Shown: in pieces, positions 1 to 8,396 of the stretch
How positions within the stretch are numbered: the first letter of the stretch is position 1
Layout: each line of letters starts with the position of its first letter
Assembly: GCF_002127965.1 (NCBI RefSeq)
Contig: NZ_CP018787.1
Location: 806,001 to 870,000, forward strand
DNA from: Oxalobacter formigenes
GTDB lineage: Bacteria > Pseudomonadota > Gammaproteobacteria > Burkholderiales > Burkholderiaceae_D
Reading direction: 5' to 3'
DNA: 64,000 bases
The notes under the pieces: model-generated
Seen by the model: the letters and a program-made list of their open reading frames with translations, nothing else
Databases searched by the model: none
What the model was told of the DNA's origin: nothing
Made by a program: the position numbers and the translations under genes

Positions 1-192
1 CCGAATACGAAAGAGGATTCGGTGCGTGACCTGACGCCTGCCGCCGTCTCCGGTAGTCTGACGATTCCGGTCGGACGCTTGCGCAAGCTGGAAATGGGTA
101 ATGATTACCTCTCCGCATTTACTGTCGGCGACCAGTTGCTTTGGGGGGCTGCCGAACCGTTGCGTCGCATGCTGCGAATCATCCTGGAATGA
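1..192 (+). CDS. asd: Aspartate-semialdehyde dehydrogenase, C-terminal 63 residues (5' end outside window)
   Basis: The first reading frame is open from base 1 and stops at 190-192. The residues match the C-terminus of proteobacterial Asd, including segments [37 protein letters not shown] and RRMLR, which are close to the E. coli enzyme tail. Asd reduces aspartyl-4-phosphate to aspartate semialdehyde in the lysine, threonine, methionine and diaminopimelate pathway. In Burkholderiales asd normally sits after leuCDB and before fimV and truA; here fimV is absent and a minus-strand zinc operon follows. Only the tail is present, so active-site residues cannot be checked, but the match of the tail is clear. 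Confidence 0.9.
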   Translation, partial: PNTKEDSVRDLTPAAVSGSLTIPVGRLRKLEMGNDYLSAFTVGDQLLWGAAEPLRRMLRIILE

Positions 193-327
193 CGGGATGG
201 TTTGTTTTCGGAATGATTGCCTGATTTGAACGTTCCAGGCAGGAAAGGCTTTTCACCATTCTTTAACTGTAAGTGCAGGGCCGCCATTATTGCCTTGACA
301 TGAATGGAGCAGGCTATAGAGAGTTTA

Positions 328-363
328 AAAAGGGTAAATCGCGCCATGCAGATTTACCCTTTT
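328..363. terminator. Bidirectional rho-independent terminator
   Basis: A perfect 13-bp inverted repeat (328-340 and 351-363) encloses a 10-base loop. The outer stem is A-rich on the left and T-rich on the right, so the same hairpin can end the asd transcript from the left and the zinc operon from the right. The stop codon of the minus-strand lipoprotein is 4 bases away. Confidence 0.8.
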
Positions 364-366
364 GTT

Positions 367-930
367 TTATTGCGTTACCAGTTCCTTGCCATGTTGCGTT
401 TTCCTTTCGATGGAAATGACATTCAGAACGAGATTGGTGTAGCCTTCAGGTGTTCGTGTCAGTTCAGGTGTTCCGGTTACACGAATCCAGTCTTTTTCCT
501 GTGGGAGTTGTCCTGCATATTTCAGCAGAAAACCGCCCCAGCCATCGTTGTCGCAGCAACCCGGGCCGTAACGATAAATAACCGGAACCTTCAGGCTGCC
601 GTCACGGGTCGTGAACGAGGCGTACATCCCTTCCACAATAATGGTTTTGTCTTTGTATTCATCAAAATTGTAATAAATGTCGTTGATTTGCGTCAGGAAC
701 ATTTTTTCACTGATTTCAAGAATATCCGAATCAGGATTCGGATTATATGGCTCGGGTACTTCTTCTTCATCAGAAACTTCTTCCCTGGAAGTGTCTGCCA
801 GGGAATCCGAATAAATTGTTGGGGTGTCGTCCATTTTCGGCGGTTTTGCATCGAATCCCATTCGGCCAGCCGGATTGCTGCAGCCTGAAACAAGAAGACA
901 TAGCGCCACTGTAATGCAGAATTTCTTCAT
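367..930 (-). CDS. Lipoprotein of unknown function coupled to znuB
   Basis: A 187-residue protein with a lipoprotein signal peptide: a lysine start, hydrophobic core and lipobox LVSGC with the modified Cys at 17. Residues about 35-70 are acidic and probably unstructured. The rest looks like a small beta-rich domain with a Cys-Cys pair (residues 125-126) in the motif YGPGCCDNDGWGG. The order of elements (a pattern around IIVEG, then Cys-Cys, then VTG) resembles the C-terminal OB-like domain of the zinc-associated YcgQ/DUF1980 (TIGR03943) family; that is a resemblance by eye and not a confirmed match. Its start overlaps the znuB stop by 4 bases (ATGA), so it is the last gene of the zinc operon and probably works with zinc at the cell envelope. 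It ends at a hairpin terminator. No function is assigned. Confidence 0.85.
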   Translation of the reverse strand: MKKFCITVALCLLVSGCSNPAGRMGFDAKPPKMDDTPTIYSDSLADTSREEVSDEEEVPEPYNPNPDSDILEISEKMFLTQINDIYYNFDEYKDKTIIVEGMYASFTTRDGSLKVPVIYRYGPGCCDNDGWGGFLLKYAGQLPQEKDWIRVTGTPELTRTPEGYTNLVLNVISIERKTQHGKELVTQ

Positions 931-1766
931 ATTATTTGCTCATGGAAAAATGTTTTTTTGATTGTCTGGATCAGCCAATAAAGCAGAAAAGCCGCAATAT
1001 TGCATATCACGATACTGGCACCGGTTGGAGTCGCATACTCATAAGAAATCACGATGCCGATCCACAGGCATATGACGGATATAACAGCCGAGTTGATGAT
1101 CACAGTCCTGAATTTTCTGCAAAGACGCATTGACGTCAGGGCAGGAAAGACGATCAGGCTGGAGATCAGCAAGGCTCCCATCATCCGCATTCCGAGAACG
1201 ATAATCAGGGCGGACATCAGCGCAATCAGCATGTTATAAAATCCGGAACGGTTTCCAGTTGCACTGGCAAACGATTCGTCGAAAGTGATGGCAAAGATCC
1301 GGTTGTAAAACAGGATGAACATCAGCAGAATGGCAATGGAAAGGGCGAGGCTCAGGTAAACGTCATTACGGGACATGCCGAGAATGCTGCCGAAAAGATA
1401 ATTGCAAACATCGGTATTCATCCCCGTGGTCATTGAAAGAATCATGACGCCCGTTGCCAGCGCTCCGGTTGAAATGAGTGCAATAGCCGCGTCGCCCTTG
1501 ATTTTGCTGTTTTCGCTGATTCTGAGCAACACGAAGGAGGCAGCCACGACAACGGGAATCGCAACGGAAAGCGGAGCGGCGTTCAGTGCAGTTGCCAGTG
1601 CCAGAGCGCCGAACCCGACATGTGAAAGACCATCTCCGATCATGGAATAACGTTTCAATACCAGGCTGACACCCAGCAATGACGAACACAATGCGACAAA
1701 AGTACCGACCAGAATGGCCCGTACCATGAAAGGATAGGAAAATATTTCAAGCATCAGGCTGAACAT
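927..1766 (-). CDS. znuB: Zinc/manganese ABC transporter permease, ZnuB type
   Basis: A 279-residue, strongly hydrophobic protein of the ABC-3 metal permease family (ZnuB/TroC), with about eight membrane segments and the conserved segments RYSMIGDGLSHVGFGALA near residues 40-57 and LGMRMMGALLISSLIVFPA in the C-terminal half. It would form the inner-membrane channel for zinc delivered by ZnuA and driven by ZnuC. The start at 1766 is chosen because AAAGGAG precedes it at good spacing; an upstream in-frame start at 1871 lies inside znuC and lacks this. The gene overlaps the end of znuC by 20 bases and the lipoprotein start by 4, showing one operon. Zinc rather than manganese is inferred from the neighbours. 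Confidence 0.9.
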   Translation of the reverse strand: MFSLMLEIFSYPFMVRAILVGTFVALCSSLLGVSLVLKRYSMIGDGLSHVGFGALALATALNAAPLSVAIPVVVAASFVLLRISENSKIKGDAAIALISTGALATGVMILSMTTGMNTDVCNYLFGSILGMSRNDVYLSLALSIAILLMFILFYNRIFAITFDESFASATGNRSGFYNMLIALMSALIIVLGMRMMGALLISSLIVFPALTSMRLCRKFRTVIINSAVISVICLWIGIVISYEYATPTGASIVICNIAAFLLYWLIQTIKKTFFHEQII

Positions 1767-2466
1767 ATGTCTCCTTTCCAATGAATCTCCGGCCAATATC
1801 GCTGTTCTGGTATTCCCCGGCAGTCCCGAAAAAAAGCTGGGTATGGTGAAGATGCAAAATGTGTTTCGCATATTTCATGGTAGATGGAATGTCGTGCGAG
1901 ACCATAATGACCGTAATGCCTTGTCCGTTTATTGTTTGAATCAGCTCGTACATTTCCTGTGAAACGACGGGGTCCAGCCCCGCCACCGGTTCATCCAGCA
2001 ATATCGCTTTTTTTGTCGCGCACAAGGCGCGGGCAAGCAGGACCCGTTGCTGCTGTCCACCAGACAGTTCACGGTAACATTTGTTTTTCAAATGACCGAT
2101 TCCCAACCGTTCCATATTGTGCTCGGCGACATTTTTTTCATTTTTTGAATAAAATGGCCTGAAACCCAGTCTGTTCAGGCATCCTGATAAAACGACTTCA
2201 TAAACACTGGCAGGAAAATCTTTCTGGATACTTGTCTGTTGGGGTAAATAGCCGATTTCGGCGGGTGCAAGCCGGTTATGCATTTCAATAATGCCGGCGA
2301 ATGGCTTTTTCAGGTGAAGAAGTCCTTTGAGCAGGGTGCTTTTTCCCGAGCCGTTTTTTCCGACAATACAAAAATAATCGCCATCCACTATGCTGAAATT
2401 GAGATCTTTAACGGTAACGACATTGTCGTAAGCGAAAGAAACGTTTTTGCAGGAAATCATGTTCAT
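1747..2466 (-). CDS. znuC: Zinc ABC transporter ATP-binding protein, ZnuC type
   Basis: A 239-residue ABC ATPase. Walker A GKNGSGKST is at residues 36-44, the Q-loop near PQQ at 75-77, the signature LSGGQQQR at 134-141, Walker B ending in LLDEP at 156-160, and the switch His in VSHD. Length and motifs fit the metal-importer ATPases (ZnuC/AdcC/ZurA). It would energise uptake through ZnuB on the inner face of the cytoplasmic membrane. It lies between znuA and znuB in the usual A-C-B order. Many binding proteins of this operon look Firmicutes-like; the ATPase alone is too conserved to tell by eye. Confidence 0.92.
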   Translation of the reverse strand: MNMISCKNVSFAYDNVVTVKDLNFSIVDGDYFCIVGKNGSGKSTLLKGLLHLKKPFAGIIEMHNRLAPAEIGYLPQQTSIQKDFPASVYEVVLSGCLNRLGFRPFYSKNEKNVAEHNMERLGIGHLKNKCYRELSGGQQQRVLLARALCATKKAILLDEPVAGLDPVVSQEMYELIQTINGQGITVIMVSHDIPSTMKYAKHILHLHHTQLFFGTAGEYQNSDIGRRFIGKETYVQPDA

Positions 2467-2507
2467 TAGCTGACCGATCTTTTTATTAAAATATTCCCGT
2501 CACGTCA

Positions 2508-2533
2508 GGGCGGTGATCTGAAAATTACCGCCC
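2508..2533 (-). other. Intergenic hairpin between znuA and znuC
   Basis: GGGCGGT (2508-2514) and ACCGCCC (2527-2533) form a 7-bp GC-rich stem with a 12-base loop. No T-run follows directly in the direction of transcription, so it is more likely an mRNA-stabilising or partial-stop element that raises znuA over znuCB than a full terminator. Confidence 0.45.
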
Positions 2534-2542
2534 CGGGTATCG

Positions 2543-3487
2543 TCAATTCAACGCAGCCTTCAGGCTTTCGACGTTTTTATTCATCATGGAAAGAAAGTTT
2601 TCGCCGGCTTCCAACTGGTCACGAGTGATGTTGTGATTGGAAAACAGGGTCATTTTCCGTGCACCGGTGGCGTCACTGATAGCGTCCGCAATTTTGCCGT
2701 TTGAAAATTCAATGGTGAAAACGACGGGAAGATGTTCCCGTTTTACCCGATCGATCAGGAATGCCATCGTTGCGGCGCTGGCCTCGGTTTCGGTGGAGCA
2801 ACCTGAAAAGGCCGCATAGTATTTCAGTCCATATTCATCGGCAAAATAACGGAATGGAAAACGGTCGCCGAAAAGTATCGTTTTGCGTTTGGCGTTCTTT
2901 ACAACGTTTCGGAAAGCGTCATCCAGCGATTTCAGTTGAAGAATATAGTTTTCGCGGTTTGTTTCATAAGCTTTTGCGTTTTCCGGATCTTTTTCACTCA
3001 TCTTCGCGGCGATGCTGTTTACAATCGCCATGGCGTTTTTGGGGGAAGTCCAGACATGCTCGTCCAGTTCATCTTCGCCGTCGTCATGATCGTGTTCCAT
3101 TCCCTTGACGACTTCTTCCTTGACGGTCGGAACAATATCGAGCAATTTCAGGGTTGCCGGTTTTTTGTCACCCATTGAACTCAGGATTTCTTCAATCCAG
3201 ACGTCGTTTTCGCCTCCTGTATAAATGAACAGGTCGGAATTCCGGATCAGCTTGATATCCTGCGGAGTGGGTTCATAAGTATGGCTTTCCATGCCCGGTT
3301 TGAGCAACATGGTAACTTCTGCCTTGTCACCGGCCAGCTGCCGTGCGAAATCGTACTGCGGAAAAATCGTGGTAACAACTTTCAGTTTGTGCGGGTTGGG
3401 CTTGTCTTCCTGAGTACGCGACTGGCAGGCAACCAGAAAGCAAAGAGACAATACCGCCATGATCAGAATAGAAAAAAAACGTTTCAT
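2543..3487 (-). CDS. znuA: Zinc-binding lipoprotein of ABC transporter, ZnuA type
   Basis: A 314-residue cluster A-I solute-binding protein. The start at 3487 gives a lipoprotein signal with lipobox LVAC (Cys21); an earlier in-frame start at 3571 would bury it. Metal ligands expected in the family are visible as His69 (ESHTYEP) and His144 (HVW). An acidic/His loop at residues 130-144 (EHDHDDGEDELDEH) is typical of zinc rather than manganese binders. In place of the usual third ligand His there is Asp208 in FGDRFPFRYF, followed by YYAAFSGCSTETEAS. This variant is one I associate with Clostridia-type ZnuA proteins, and it suggests transfer. The protein would capture zinc in the periplasm while anchored to a membrane and pass it to ZnuB. 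Confidence 0.9.
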   Translation of the reverse strand: MKRFFSILIMAVLSLCFLVACQSRTQEDKPNPHKLKVVTTIFPQYDFARQLAGDKAEVTMLLKPGMESHTYEPTPQDIKLIRNSDLFIYTGGENDVWIEEILSSMGDKKPATLKLLDIVPTVKEEVVKGMEHDHDDGEDELDEHVWTSPKNAMAIVNSIAAKMSEKDPENAKAYETNRENYILQLKSLDDAFRNVVKNAKRKTILFGDRFPFRYFADEYGLKYYAAFSGCSTETEASAATMAFLIDRVKREHLPVVFTIEFSNGKIADAISDATGARKMTLFSNHNITRDQLEAGENFLSMMNKNVESLKAALN

Positions 3488-3583
3488 TTGTTTAAAACCT
3501 TCCAGGACAGTCAAACACAGGCAAAAACAGGCAGATGCCTGAGTTGGCCAGTAAAAAATGTGTTGTAACACCAGAGGAAAGTC

Positions 3584-3889
3584 TCAATTATTCATTCTGG
3601 TTTTCTGGCTGATTGGCGTGGCATGGGATAAAAGGAGAATTCGGCCAGCGCACAGAGGTATTAACAGGAAGAGTGCCCCCGAAATCAAACTGAACGAAAG
3701 GATTTCCATGAATCCGGCCGGTTCAATGGGGTGGTCAGCAAGTTTGAGAGATGTGCAGACAGGGCAGGGAACACCAAAACCTTCATCGCCGGTGTCGTGA
3801 TGAAAGTGGCATGTTGAGAAAATGGCAAGATAAACCAGTGCGATACATAAAAAGATCGCCAGGGTTCTATTTTGTCGAAAAATTCTCAT
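3584..3889 (-). CDS. Small membrane protein with His/Cys motifs, zinc operon member
   Basis: A 101-residue protein with two membrane segments (about 10-26 and 62-88) joined by a short loop that carries Cys27, His28, His30, His31 and then CPVC (Cys42, Cys45). The spacing suggests a metal site facing the periplasm. Short membrane proteins with a His cluster and a CPxC motif occur beside znu/zur genes in Firmicutes, which I recall but cannot verify here. It lies 31 bases after the regulator gene and 96 bases before znuA, on the same strand, so it is very likely co-regulated. Function unknown; a zinc sensor, chaperone or transporter accessory are possible. Confidence 0.75.
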   Translation of the reverse strand: MRIFRQNRTLAIFLCIALVYLAIFSTCHFHHDTGDEGFGVPCPVCTSLKLADHPIEPAGFMEILSFSLISGALFLLIPLCAGRILLLSHATPISQKTRMNN

Positions 3890-3920
3890 GAAATGCCTTG
3901 AATCTGGATAATCTGCACGC

Positions 3921-4349
3921 TCAACGATGAGACGAATTCATGCACTGGGTGCAACTTCCATACAAAACCGTGCGCAGGGAATTGATATCGAGCCCATGCT
4001 TTTTCAAAAGATGATCTTGTATCAGTCCCAGTTCATCACAATGCAAATGAATCAGTTTTCCGCATGACTCGCATTTGAAATGGAAGCATGAGGTCTTTTC
4101 ATCTTCCTGATGGGAACCCACATACTCAAAACAGGCAGCGTCGGTCTTGTCCAGAAGGTATTGATTGACAAGGCCTTCATCGATCATTCTTTCCAGATGC
4201 CGGTATATGGTGGACATACCGATGGATATGCCCAGTTGCTGGAAATGGTGATGAATATCGCTTGCCGTCACGTGTTTTCCCGATAACGATTCCAGATACG
4301 AAAACAGCGTTTTCCGGTGTCTGGTCTGATATTGCGATGACCTGTTCAA
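3921..4349 (-). CDS. zur: Fur-family transcriptional regulator, probable zinc regulator Zur
   Basis: A 142-residue Fur-family protein. The N-terminal winged helix includes the recognition stretch SIGMSTIYRHLERMIDEG (residues 42-59). The C-terminal part has the structural zinc pairs CESC (93-96) and CTQC (133-136) and the His-rich sensing region around residues 89-103. The start is TTG at 4349, supported by AAGGA upstream; no ATG lies nearby. It is the first gene of the zinc operon and its own promoter carries a near-perfect palindrome, so it probably represses the operon when zinc is plentiful. The protein looks closer to Firmicutes Fur/Zur proteins than to betaproteobacterial Zur. Iron sensing is possible because the operator resembles a Fur box, but the neighbours point to zinc. 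Confidence 0.85.
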   Translation of the reverse strand: MNRSSQYQTRHRKTLFSYLESLSGKHVTASDIHHHFQQLGISIGMSTIYRHLERMIDEGLVNQYLLDKTDAACFEYVGSHQEDEKTSCFHFKCESCGKLIHLHCDELGLIQDHLLKKHGLDINSLRTVLYGSCTQCMNSSHR

Positions 4350-4387
4350 AAGAGATCCTTTTTTCTGAATTTGAAAATCGTTCTCAT

Positions 4388-4416
4388 ATTGTAGTCTTGT
4401 TGTTCCGGTATATCAA
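4388..4416 (-). promoter_or_regulatory. Sigma-70 promoter of the zinc operon
   Basis: On the minus strand TTGATA (4416-4411) and TACAAT (4393-4388) are separated by 17 bases, each one mismatch from consensus. Transcription would start about 30 bases upstream of the regulator's TTG codon. Confidence 0.75.
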
Positions 4417-4446
4417 TGTGAGAATGAGAATCATTTTCACATTGAT
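4412..4446. promoter_or_regulatory. zur: 35-bp palindromic operator, Fur/Zur-box like
   Basis: Fifteen of 17 base pairs of this palindrome are complementary about its centre at 4429. Its core at 4420-4438 matches 16 of 19 positions of the classical Fur box. It covers the -35 hexamer of the zinc promoter. A weaker related half-site, AAAATCGTTCTCA, lies at 4374-4386, just downstream of the -10 hexamer. The protein that binds is inferred to be the Fur-family product of the adjacent gene. Confidence 0.75.
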
Positions 4447-4648
4447 GATATTTCTTTTGACAGACTGCCGTTTGCAAGGGCGAAGCCTTTTAATGCGAAT
4501 CTTTTCGATGACGCCGGTTACCATTGATCCATTTTTAAAAAATCAATATTATGAAAATCATATTTTTGTTTGATAAGTCGTTTCCGGAGGTGATGAATAT
4601 AATTTGCGCAGGTAAAATAGGGGACAGGTGAAACAATAAAACCGACAA

Positions 4649-5434
4649 ATGAAACGCATCGCACTGGGCATCGAATATGACGGAACAAACTGGCGGGGGT
4701 GGCAAACCCAGCCGGATGGCATGACCGTTCAGGACCAGTTGCAGGAAGCGATTTTCCGGTTTACCCGGACCCGCATTTCAACCATGTGTGCCGGACGTAC
4801 CGATGCGGGCGTCCATGCAAGCGAACAGGTCGTCCATCTGGATACGGAACTCGACCGCTTGCCCGTTTCATGGGTGAGGGGAGTCAATGCCTATCTGCCT
4901 TCATCCATTGCTGTACGCTGGGCATGTGAAGTGCCGGGAGGAAAGGATGGTTTTCATGCGCGTTCGAGTGCAATGGCGCGACGGTACCGCTACCTGATCT
5001 ATAACAGCCCGGTACGTTCGCCTTTATGGAAAAACCGTGCCGGATGGGTTTTCAAGCCACTGGATATCGGACTGATGCAAAAAGGGGCCGGTTTGTTGTT
5101 GGGTGAGCACGATTTTTCAGCGTTCCGTGCCGCAGAATGCCAGTCGATTACGCCGGTCAAAACCGTCAAACGCATCGACATTGAAAAACAGGGCAATCTG
5201 ATCGTGTTCACGTTCGAGGCTAATGCATTTTTGCATCATATGGTGCGCAATATCGTCGGTTCGCTGGTGTACATTGGAAAGGGCAATCATCCGCCTGAAT
5301 GGATGAAGCAATTGCTCGATGCGAAAGACCGTTCCCTGGCGGCTCCGACTTTCATGCCGGACGGCCTGTATCTGTCGCGCGTGCATTACGAGGCGAAATG
5401 GGGCTTGCCGCAACGGGAAGATGTTTTTCCTTGA
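4649..5434 (+). CDS. truA: tRNA pseudouridine(38-40) synthase TruA
   Basis: A 261-residue protein with the TruA catalytic motif AGRTDAGVHA around Asp52, the nucleophile for isomerising uridines 38-40 in the anticodon arm. The N-terminal MKRIALGIEYDGTNWRGWQ and C-terminal FTFEANAFLHHMVRNIVG blocks are also family hallmarks. Length is normal. In related bacteria truA follows fimV and precedes trpF; the trpF side is kept here. The region just upstream holds the divergent zinc operon promoter, and I could not identify a convincing separate promoter for truA. The start at 4649 has no strong ribosome-binding site but begins exactly at the conserved N-terminus. Confidence 0.95.
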   Translation: MKRIALGIEYDGTNWRGWQTQPDGMTVQDQLQEAIFRFTRTRISTMCAGRTDAGVHASEQVVHLDTELDRLPVSWVRGVNAYLPSSIAVRWACEVPGGKDGFHARSSAMARRYRYLIYNSPVRSPLWKNRAGWVFKPLDIGLMQKGAGLLLGEHDFSAFRAAECQSITPVKTVKRIDIEKQGNLIVFTFEANAFLHHMVRNIVGSLVYIGKGNHPPEWMKQLLDAKDRSLAAPTFMPDGLYLSRVHYEAKWGLPQREDVFP

Positions 5435-5484
5435 AATATGAAGAGATCAGGCGGTTTACAATCCGGTTTTAAAATGACGAAATC

Positions 5485-6147
5485 ATGAATCGAACCCGAG
5501 TAAAAATTTGCGGGCTGACCCGCAGGGAAGATGTACAAACGGCAGTTGACGCTGGCGCTGACGCACTGGGCTTCGTTTTTTATCCGGCCAGCCCGCGTTA
5601 TGTGTCTGCTCACAAAGCGTCGGAACTGATGGCCGAAATGCCTCCTTTCGTGACATCGGTCGGCCTTTTCGTCAATGCCGATATCGACGACATTGCCGCT
5701 GTTGTCGAAACGACACATTTATCTCTTTTGCAGTTTCATGGCGACGAGTCGCCAGAGTGGTGTGCCGAAGCGGCCGCTGCGACGAACAGGCCGTTTATCC
5801 GCGTTTTTCGCGTCAAACCGGATACAACAGCCGATGATTTGCTACAATATGAACGGATTTATCGCAATGCCAGTCCGTATTTCAAGGGTTTGCTTCTGGA
5901 TACCTGGACGGACGCTTACGGCGGAGCAGGAAAGGTTTTCAATTGGTCTCTCGTATCAAAAGAAATAGGGCCTCGGGTCGTTTTGAGTGGTGGCTTGAGT
6001 GCGCAAAATGTCGCTGGTGCAGTTTCTGAACTGCGCCCGTTTGCCGTTGACGTCAGCAGTGGCGTGGAGGCGGCAAAGGGCATCAAGGATGCCGAGAAAA
6101 TCCGGGCTTTCATAAGAGCTGTCCGTCAGGCGGGCGAGCCTATCTGA
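5485..6147 (+). CDS. trpF: Phosphoribosylanthranilate isomerase
   Basis: A 220-residue TIM-barrel enzyme for the Amadori rearrangement of phosphoribosylanthranilate in tryptophan synthesis. KICGL at residues 7-11 carries the catalytic Cys9; LLLDTW carries the catalytic Asp; LSGGL and DVSSGVE near the end form the phosphate-binding site. It is 50 bases after truA and 67 bases before trpB in the same direction. It is a separate gene here and not fused to trpC, as usual in Burkholderiales. No attenuator or Trp-codon leader was seen upstream. Confidence 0.95.
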   Translation: MNRTRVKICGLTRREDVQTAVDAGADALGFVFYPASPRYVSAHKASELMAEMPPFVTSVGLFVNADIDDIAAVVETTHLSLLQFHGDESPEWCAEAAAATNRPFIRVFRVKPDTTADDLLQYERIYRNASPYFKGLLLDTWTDAYGGAGKVFNWSLVSKEIGPRVVLSGGLSAQNVAGAVSELRPFAVDVSSGVEAAKGIKDAEKIRAFIRAVRQAGEPI

Positions 6148-6214
6148 ACCGGATTTCGGGCCTGTTCCGTTTTCATTGAGTTGAAAACGCAATTGCACAA
6201 TCGAGAGAATTTCC

Positions 6215-7462
6215 ATGAAAGACAAAGACTGTTGTTGCAGCGCTTCCAATGCGCTGTTCGAAACATCCGACTATCATTTGCCGGATGCCAAAGGCCATTT
6301 CGGCATTTACGGTGGCCGTTTCGTTTCCGAAACCCTTATTCACGCACTGGATGAACTGAACGAGGCTTATGCGCGTTACAAGGACGATCCGGATTTTCTG
6401 GCCGAGTTCCGCCATGAACTGAAACATTACGTCGGTCGCCCTTCTCCCGTTTATCACGCTTCCCGCTGGTCCGACATATTGGGTGGCGCGCAGATTTACC
6501 TGAAACGCGAAGACCTGAACCATACGGGCGCTCACAAGGTCAATAACGTGATCGGGCAGGCTCTGTTGGCAAGACGCATGGGCAAGAAGCGTATCATCGC
6601 GGAAACCGGTGCAGGCCAGCACGGTGTGGCGACAGCCACGATCTGTGCCCGTTTCGGTCTCGAATGCCATGTTTACATGGGCAGTGAAGACGTTGAACGT
6701 CAGGCACAGAACGTTTACCGGATGAAGCTTTTGGGTGCTAACGTGATTCCGGTCGAATCCGGTTCCAAAACCCTGAAAGACGCACTGAACGAAGCCATGC
6801 GCGACTGGGTCGCCAACGTCGAAACGACTTTTTATATTATCGGTACCGTAGCGGGACCTCACCCTTATCCGATGATGGTACGGGATTTCCAGTCTGTCAT
6901 CGGTGAGGAATGTCTGGTGCAGATGCCGGAACTGACTGGACGCCAGCCAGACGTTGTCGTCGCCTGTGTCGGCGGCGGTTCCAATGCCATGGGCATTTTC
7001 TATCCGTATATCGACCACAAGGACGTGAGACTGGTCGGTGCGGAAGCGGCCGGTGACGGGATGGAAACCGGACGACACGCCGCCTCCCTGAGCGGGGGCA
7101 TACCGGGCGTTCTGCACGGCAACCGTACCTATCTTTTGCAGGATGGCGATGGCCAGATAATCGATACCCATTCCGTCTCGGCAGGTCTGGATTATCCGGG
7201 GGTCGGCCCAGAACATGCATGGCTGAAAGATATCGGGCGTGCCGAGTATGTGGGCATCAATGATGAAGAAGCGCTGGCCGCTTTCCACGACTGCTGCCGG
7301 ATCGAGGGCATCATTCCCGCTCTGGAATCGAGCCATGCATTGGCTTATGCCGCGAAACTCGCGCCAACGCTGCCCAAAGACAAATTAATTCTGGTCAATC
7401 TGTCCGGCCGGGGTGACAAGGATATGCATACTGTCGCCCGGAGAGCCGGCATTCAATGGTGA
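6215..7462 (+). CDS. trpB: Tryptophan synthase beta chain
   Basis: A 415-residue PLP enzyme that joins indole to serine. HTGAHKVNN places the PLP lysine at residue 108; [10 protein letters not shown] is the loop near the active site; GGGSNAMG binds the cofactor phosphate. It pairs with TrpA, encoded 59 bases downstream, to form the alpha2-beta2 complex with an indole tunnel. The N-terminus has an uncommon run of three cysteines (residues 6-8, DCCCS) before the conserved region; this is outside the active site and its meaning is unknown. The ATG at 6215 is preceded by a GA-rich stretch. Confidence 0.97.
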   Translation: MKDKDCCCSASNALFETSDYHLPDAKGHFGIYGGRFVSETLIHALDELNEAYARYKDDPDFLAEFRHELKHYVGRPSPVYHASRWSDILGGAQIYLKREDLNHTGAHKVNNVIGQALLARRMGKKRIIAETGAGQHGVATATICARFGLECHVYMGSEDVERQAQNVYRMKLLGANVIPVESGSKTLKDALNEAMRDWVANVETTFYIIGTVAGPHPYPMMVRDFQSVIGEECLVQMPELTGRQPDVVVACVGGGSNAMGIFYPYIDHKDVRLVGAEAAGDGMETGRHAASLSGGIPGVLHGNRTYLLQDGDGQIIDTHSVSAGLDYPGVGPEHAWLKDIGRAEYVGINDEEALAAFHDCCRIEGIIPALESSHALAYAAKLAPTLPKDKLILVNLSGRGDKDMHTVARRAGIQW

Positions 7463-7521
7463 GGTCGTTTAATACGACGAACGCATGAACCGTTAACCGA
7501 ATTTAAGGAACAGGATTGATT

Positions 7522-8319
7522 ATGTCTCGCATACAACAAACATTGAATCGTCTGCAAAAGCAGAACAGAAAGGGGCTTGTCCCATTCGTCACGACCGGTT
7601 TTCCTTCTCCGGAACTGACTGTACCCGTCATGCATGCCATGGTTGAAGGCGGTGCCGATATTATCGAGCTCGGCGTTCCGTTTTCCGATCCGATGGCAGA
7701 CGGCCCGGTTATCCAGCACGCTTCCGAAGTCGCCTTGCAAAAAGGCATGACGCTGGAAAAGGTACTGGATACCGTTGAGGAATTCCGGATCAGGGATGAG
7801 AACACGCCAGTCGTTCTGATGGGATACGCCAACCCGATCGAGCGCATGGGCGTGGATGTTTTCATTAAAAAAGCGGCTGAAAAAGGGGTTGATGGCGTTC
7901 TCGTCGTCGATTATCCCCCGGAAGAAAGTGAAGAATTCGCCGCAAAGCTGAAGGCGAACGACATCGATATGATTTTTCTGCTGGCGCCGACGTCGACCGA
8001 TGAACGCATCAGGGAAATCGGCCGGATTGCCAGTGGCTATATTTACTATGTTTCACTGAAAGGTGTCACAGGTTCAGGAAATTTGAACGTAAATGAGGTA
8101 ACATCCCGGATTGAAAAAATCAAAAAACACGTTACCATTCCGGTAGGTGTCGGTTTTGGAATCCGTGATGCGGCTACTGCCAGGGCGCTTGGCGCCTCTG
8201 CCGATGCCGTCGTTATCGGCAGCCGGATTATCCAGGAACTGGAGAGTGCAAAACCGGATGAAGCGGCATCTGCCGTGAAATCTTTTTTGAAAGAGATACG
8301 CAAAGCACTGGACGAATGA
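7522..8319 (+). CDS. trpA: Tryptophan synthase alpha chain
   Basis: A 265-residue TIM-barrel protein that splits indole-3-glycerol phosphate to indole for TrpB. The catalytic residues are Glu49 in ELGVPFSDP and Asp60 in MADGP. GSRI near the C-terminus belongs to the phosphate-binding part. The ATG at 7522 is preferred over a TTG six bases earlier because AGGA motifs at 7505-7514 are better spaced for it and the family begins with MSRI. It is the last trp gene here; trpE, trpG, trpC and trpD are not in the window. Confidence 0.96.
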   Translation: MSRIQQTLNRLQKQNRKGLVPFVTTGFPSPELTVPVMHAMVEGGADIIELGVPFSDPMADGPVIQHASEVALQKGMTLEKVLDTVEEFRIRDENTPVVLMGYANPIERMGVDVFIKKAAEKGVDGVLVVDYPPEESEEFAAKLKANDIDMIFLLAPTSTDERIREIGRIASGYIYYVSLKGVTGSGNLNVNEVTSRIEKIKKHVTIPVGVGFGIRDAATARALGASADAVVIGSRIIQELESAKPDEAASAVKSFLKEIRKALDE

Positions 8320-8396
8320 TTTTATACAGGTTATAAAAGCGTCCTGTGATCCGGTGTTTGCCGGAATGAATTTTTTAATACAATAAAAAGTGCAGA

